Shown here in pieces: positions 60,958 to 64,000 of a stretch of DNA of 64,000 nucleotides; within the stretch, counting starts at the first letter, position 1, and the number at the start of each line of letters is the position of its first letter. Below the pieces are notes generated by a model. It saw only the letters and a program-made list of their open reading frames with translations, ran no database searches and was not told the origin of the DNA. Position numbers and translations under genes: made by a program. Source of the stretch: Diplonema papillatum (Eukaryota > Euglenozoa > Diplonemea > Diplonemida > Diplonemidae); the NCBI GenBank assembly GCA_030068145.1, contig JAPJBO010000426.1:123496-187495 (forward strand), in the 5' to 3' direction.

Positions 60958-61235
60958 CTTCGACTCCGAATGGAAGGGAGGAAATATAGAGGTAAGGGGC
61001 AAATGCAATACAACCACAATCTGGTTTGTCCTTCGCTTACACCACCGTGTGTTGCTTTCTCGCTCAGGACTTCACTGTTGTGTTTGTGTGATTTGTCGTG
61101 TTGGGGTAGACCCGCATGACCTCACGTCCGTTCAACACGTGGTTCGGTAGTTACAGCACTTGGGATCCCTTCTGTTCTTTGTCGGGCAGCATCGTCGAGC
61201 ATTTCCTTTCAAGCTGGCGCTTATGTAAAAGAAAG

Positions 61236-61645
61236 GGGGGCCAGGGCCAGGGCCAGGGCCAGGGCCAGGGCCAGGGCCAGGGCCAGGGCCAGGGCCAGGG
61301 AGGCTGTTCGTGCGGGTCGTGGCACTGGGATAGGGTGTGAGTGGTTTTGAACACACCCGGACGGCGTGCAGTAGAAGCTGTCTGATTTACGTGGCGAGGT
61401 GACTGGCCCTGGCCCTGGCCCTGGCCCTGGCCCTGGCCCTGGCCCTGGCCCTGGCCCTGGCCCTGGCCCTGGCCCTGGCCCTGGCCCTGGCCCTGGCCCT
61501 GGCCCTGCCCCTGGCCTTGGCCCTGGCCTGGCCCTGCCCCTGGCCCTGGCCCTGGCCCTGCCCCTGCCCCTGGCCCTGGCCCTGGCCCTGGCCCTGGCCC
61601 TGGCCCTGCCCCTGCCCCTGCCCCTGGCCCTGGCCCTGGCCCACA
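61236..61645. repeat. GGCCAG array followed by its inverse CCCTGG array
   Basis: About 11 units of CCAGGG read on the plus strand at 61236-61300. After 105 bp of unique DNA, about 40 units of the complement (CCCTGG, with CCCCTG variants towards the end) run from 61405 to 61645. The two arrays can pair into a very long hairpin. Frames across them give Gly-Pro, Gly-Gln or Leu-Ala runs and are not genes. Confidence 0.9.
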
Positions 61646-62214
61646 CCGGACATCGTTTTTAGCCGCCGCCACAGTTGCGAGAAAGAAGAGGGCCCGCAGC
61701 GATACAAGGCGGCGATCCCCCGCGAGACGAAATCACCCGCCGGCCAGAGCGCCCGCTGCAGCGCCAACTCCGGCGCCGCCACTCACTGTAAGAGCCGCAA
61801 CCAGCTCCGGAGCGACTTACGCCTTGCCGTAGCAGAACGAAGAGAAGTGAGGAGACCGGAAACTCCCCGGAGAGATGGTCCCTGCACTCCCCCTAACTCG
61901 TCTCTCTCTCTCTGTCTCTGTCTCTCTCTCGGTCTTTCCAAATCCACATCCGGGTTTCTCCTGATCCAATCCCACTCTTCCGGAGCCGAATCAGGAGATA
62001 ACCGTAGGAACCGGTCGTACGGCTCAAACCCTCGGAACAACAAGGCTTGCGATTCACCGAGGGAATTCTACCAGGCATTACGAACGCACTTCAGGTTCCT
62101 TTGGGCTGGCTGGCGGTCTGGTGGAGACCTCCTGGGATAGCCTATTCTCTCACACATGGTGGCTATCTCGGGAGGCTACCCCATCGTACTTGTTTTCCCC
62201 CTTTTCTGATTCCA
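61646..62214. other. No gene seen; TCTCTG tract
   Basis: A (TCTCTG/TCTC) tract lies at 61897-61935. No other feature is recognised. Confidence 0.4.
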
Positions 62215-62360
62215 GTGAAACTCGTCCAGGTGGGTAGCGTCACCTCCCCGATGCGAGCTGCTTGCCGGTTGGATGCGGGCAACTGCACCACTTTTCGTGC
62301 CACGGACACCCTCTCTGTGTGCTTCCACGGAACGTCAAACGGGGGTTTTTGAACCATGAT
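62215..62360 (-). repeat. Dispersed repeat R9, inverted copy
   Basis: CCAGGTGGGTAGCGTCACCT, CCCCGATGCGAGCTGCTTGC and GGTTGGATGCGGGCAACTGC are the inverse of 40425-40560. The following 62361-62870 has only short repeats (GGGATATAAGGGAA twice; ATATAGCAGT.TATTACA twice). Confidence 0.65.
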
Positions 62361-62874
62361 ATCATCATATCCTTCTGAAGCCCGCACCCACGCGGTGTTG
62401 ACTGTGGCTGGTCCTTTGAAGCCTTCACGTTACTTTGCTCAAACCCAGACTCAAGGTGTACTACCGTGTAGCGCTTGTACTAGGGGGGGGGCCAATTCCA
62501 ATATAGCAGTATATTACAATATAGCAGTGTATTACAGTTTAACTTTGAAATCGCGAATTCGACGAGCCGAATTTTTGAATACAATGCCCAAGGCAATCCC
62601 ATTGGGATATAAGGGAACAAAATTTCAAGTGTTGGGATATAAGGGAATTACACCTACAATTTAACTTACCAGCTCCAAACGAACTCCAGTTGGTGGTGTG
62701 CTCACACTAAAGCTGACTAACTCCGTGCGTGGCAACCCCTCCGAACCGCTTCCCTGACCGTGGCCCACGCCGGATGCCGCAACCCCTTAACCCGGGCGGC
62801 GGCGCTTTGGCATGAGCCAGGAACCTTAAGGGGAGCAGCGCGAGACCAAGCTTGCTACCCTCACATGGTGTTGT

Positions 62875-63115
62875 CCAGCCTCAGAAGCTGGAGTTAAAAA
62901 GCGGGTGTCACACCCGCTTTTCGGGTGTGGATTCACACGCGTTTTGATGGTGGCACGCGCACCGTGTTTCGGTCCTGGTCCTGTGTAAGCCACGAATACA
63001 TAGGGTGGACCTTCACCAGGGAAACCTGCAGAAGGACAGTGGCGTGAGTGTTATCTGTGTCAGGCAGCTGTTCGTAGCTCGTACGCACGGCCACCCATGC
63101 CACTAGAGCACAGGC
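62875..63115 (-). repeat. R10 block and inverted R4 copy
   Basis: CAGCCTCAGAAGCTGGAGTT with AAAAGCGGGTGTCACACCCG forms a hairpin (62875-62940). CCGTGTTTCGGTCCTGGTCC and CAGCTGTTCGTAGCTCGTAC, to 63115, are the inverse of R4. Confidence 0.55.
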
Positions 63116-63369
63116 CCAACAGCCGCGGGGAGAAGGCCCAAGTTAAACAGCTCAGAGCCCCGCCTGGATTGCGGCTCTAAGCACCGACTTGTCTTCTTTT
63201 TCGTCTTTGCTGCCAATTTCTTATGGTAACAAGCTTGCTCGTCTCAAAAAGTGTCGGATGGCAGCGTGCTGTGTTAAATCACTCAAAACAGGGTTTACAC
63301 ACGTACACACAAACAAACGTCGCAAGGCGGTCCTAGATACACGGTATCTGCGTAGTATACACACACGGC

Positions 63370-63450
63370 GTGATAGTGATATACATACTACCTACATACT
63401 ACCTACATACTACCTACATACTACCTACATACTACCTACATACTACCTGT
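63370..63450. repeat. CTACATACTAC 11-bp array
   Basis: About seven perfect units of CATACTACCTA, then GTGGTACTACGTGGTGGTAC, which partly inverts it. Confidence 0.85.
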
Positions 63451-64000
63451 GGTACTACGTGGTGGTACTATGTACGCGTACGGGTCGACCACCGATGTTA
63501 CTGTGAACAAACCAGCGTGCCCAAAGCAGGCGTTCGCCGTGACTGATAAAGCATGGAATAACAATGATAAAGTATGGAATAGCAAGGGGTCGACTCTCTC
63601 GACTCTTTTTGTTGGTCTCTTAGACAGGCCATCAGTCCCGACACCCCCCAGGCATCTTGTTAAGAACCATCCATCCATCCATCAGCCGGCTGACCCCCCT
63701 CCCCCCCCTCAGGCTATTTTCACTGTGGAGGGGGGAGACGCTACCTGTCACACTCTAAGGTGGTCACCATGGTGGGCGGTCAGAAAAAAAAAATTTTTTT
63801 TTTGCCCCAAATACCCCAAATATCACACTTTGGAAAAATTTTGTGGGCCCACTTTTGGCAGGGAATTTTGACCATTTCACCTTAGAGAATTTGACCACCC
63901 AGCCTCCAAGGCAACTGCACTGTAGAGGGGGGGGGGGTCTGGTTTATCCGGCCATCCGGCCAAAGTGGCTGATCCTTAACAAGAGCGCTGCCCCCCCCCC
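63451..64000. other. Low-complexity end of window, no gene seen
   Basis: C and G homopolymers (63695, 63925, 63991) and an A/T block at 63783-63802 dominate. The ORF from 63449 has no recognisable domain. Confidence 0.4.

Noticed and set aside
61151-61782. ORFs with Gly-Pro, Gly-Gln and Leu-Ala runs
   Set aside because: They are translations of the 6-bp array in different frames. Any 6-bp repeat without a stop gives such frames.
63449-63871. 140-codon ORF at the window end
   Set aside because: It runs through an A/T homopolymer and C tracts. No domain, no conserved start.
1-64000. tRNA, rRNA or spliced-leader RNA genes
   Set aside because: I looked for B-box-like GGTTCGA..CC contexts and for long conserved rRNA blocks and found none that I could support by eye. 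A covariance-model search would settle it.

Overview
The window comes from a repeat-rich eukaryotic nuclear genome, most likely a unicellular protist. Genes are split by GT-AG introns with polypyrimidine tracts, host exons are GC-rich and widely spaced, and most of the sequence is transposon debris and satellites. There are no operons or bacterial ribosome binding sites. I cannot name the species. A euglenozoan such as a diplonemid is a weak guess, based only on the mix of tyrosine-recombinase retroelements, LINEs and minisatellites.

Layout: 1-11 kb is a transposon graveyard. It holds pieces of DIRS/Ngaro/VIPER-like retroelements (RT-RNase H at 2-436, 4155-5738 and 6073-6870; tyrosine recombinase at 984-1400, 2548-3054 and 8133-9207), two LINE fragments, and five loci of one ~213-bp inverted-repeat MITE (a sixth lies at 54.6 kb). 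11-21 kb mixes dispersed repeats with host exon debris: a PH-like ORF, a PDZ exon whose 5' end is repeated five times, an ubiquitin-hydrolase (USP) remnant with a decayed second copy, and an SH3-like fragment. 21.9-24.8 kb is a 958-codon low-complexity protein gene. 26.4-32.3 kb is the best host gene, a dihydrodiol-dehydrogenase-like oxidoreductase in two exons whose 4.9-kb intron contains a ~2.9-kb satellite of 31-bp units. 34.7-38.2 kb encodes a 1165-residue repeat protein with an N-myristoylation signature. 38.3-45.1 kb is a long inverted-repeat element plus a 151-bp satellite. 46.7-48.6 kb is a secreted two-domain protein. 48.6-58.7 kb is repeats and LINE 3' ends. 59.1-60.2 kb is a type II membrane GT2-like glycosyltransferase with one in-frame TAG. 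The rest is repeats, including a hexanucleotide array that inverts.

The strongest recurring pattern is serial partial duplication of gene ends. Five host genes carry decayed copies of their own 3' ends just downstream (958-codon gene, oxidoreductase, secreted protein, glycosyltransferase, USP), and two carry copies of their 5' ends upstream (PDZ exon, secreted protein). The second pattern is recombination between repeats: a retroelement flanked by the same ~330-bp array, MITE-MITE fusion, and several long inverted-repeat elements.
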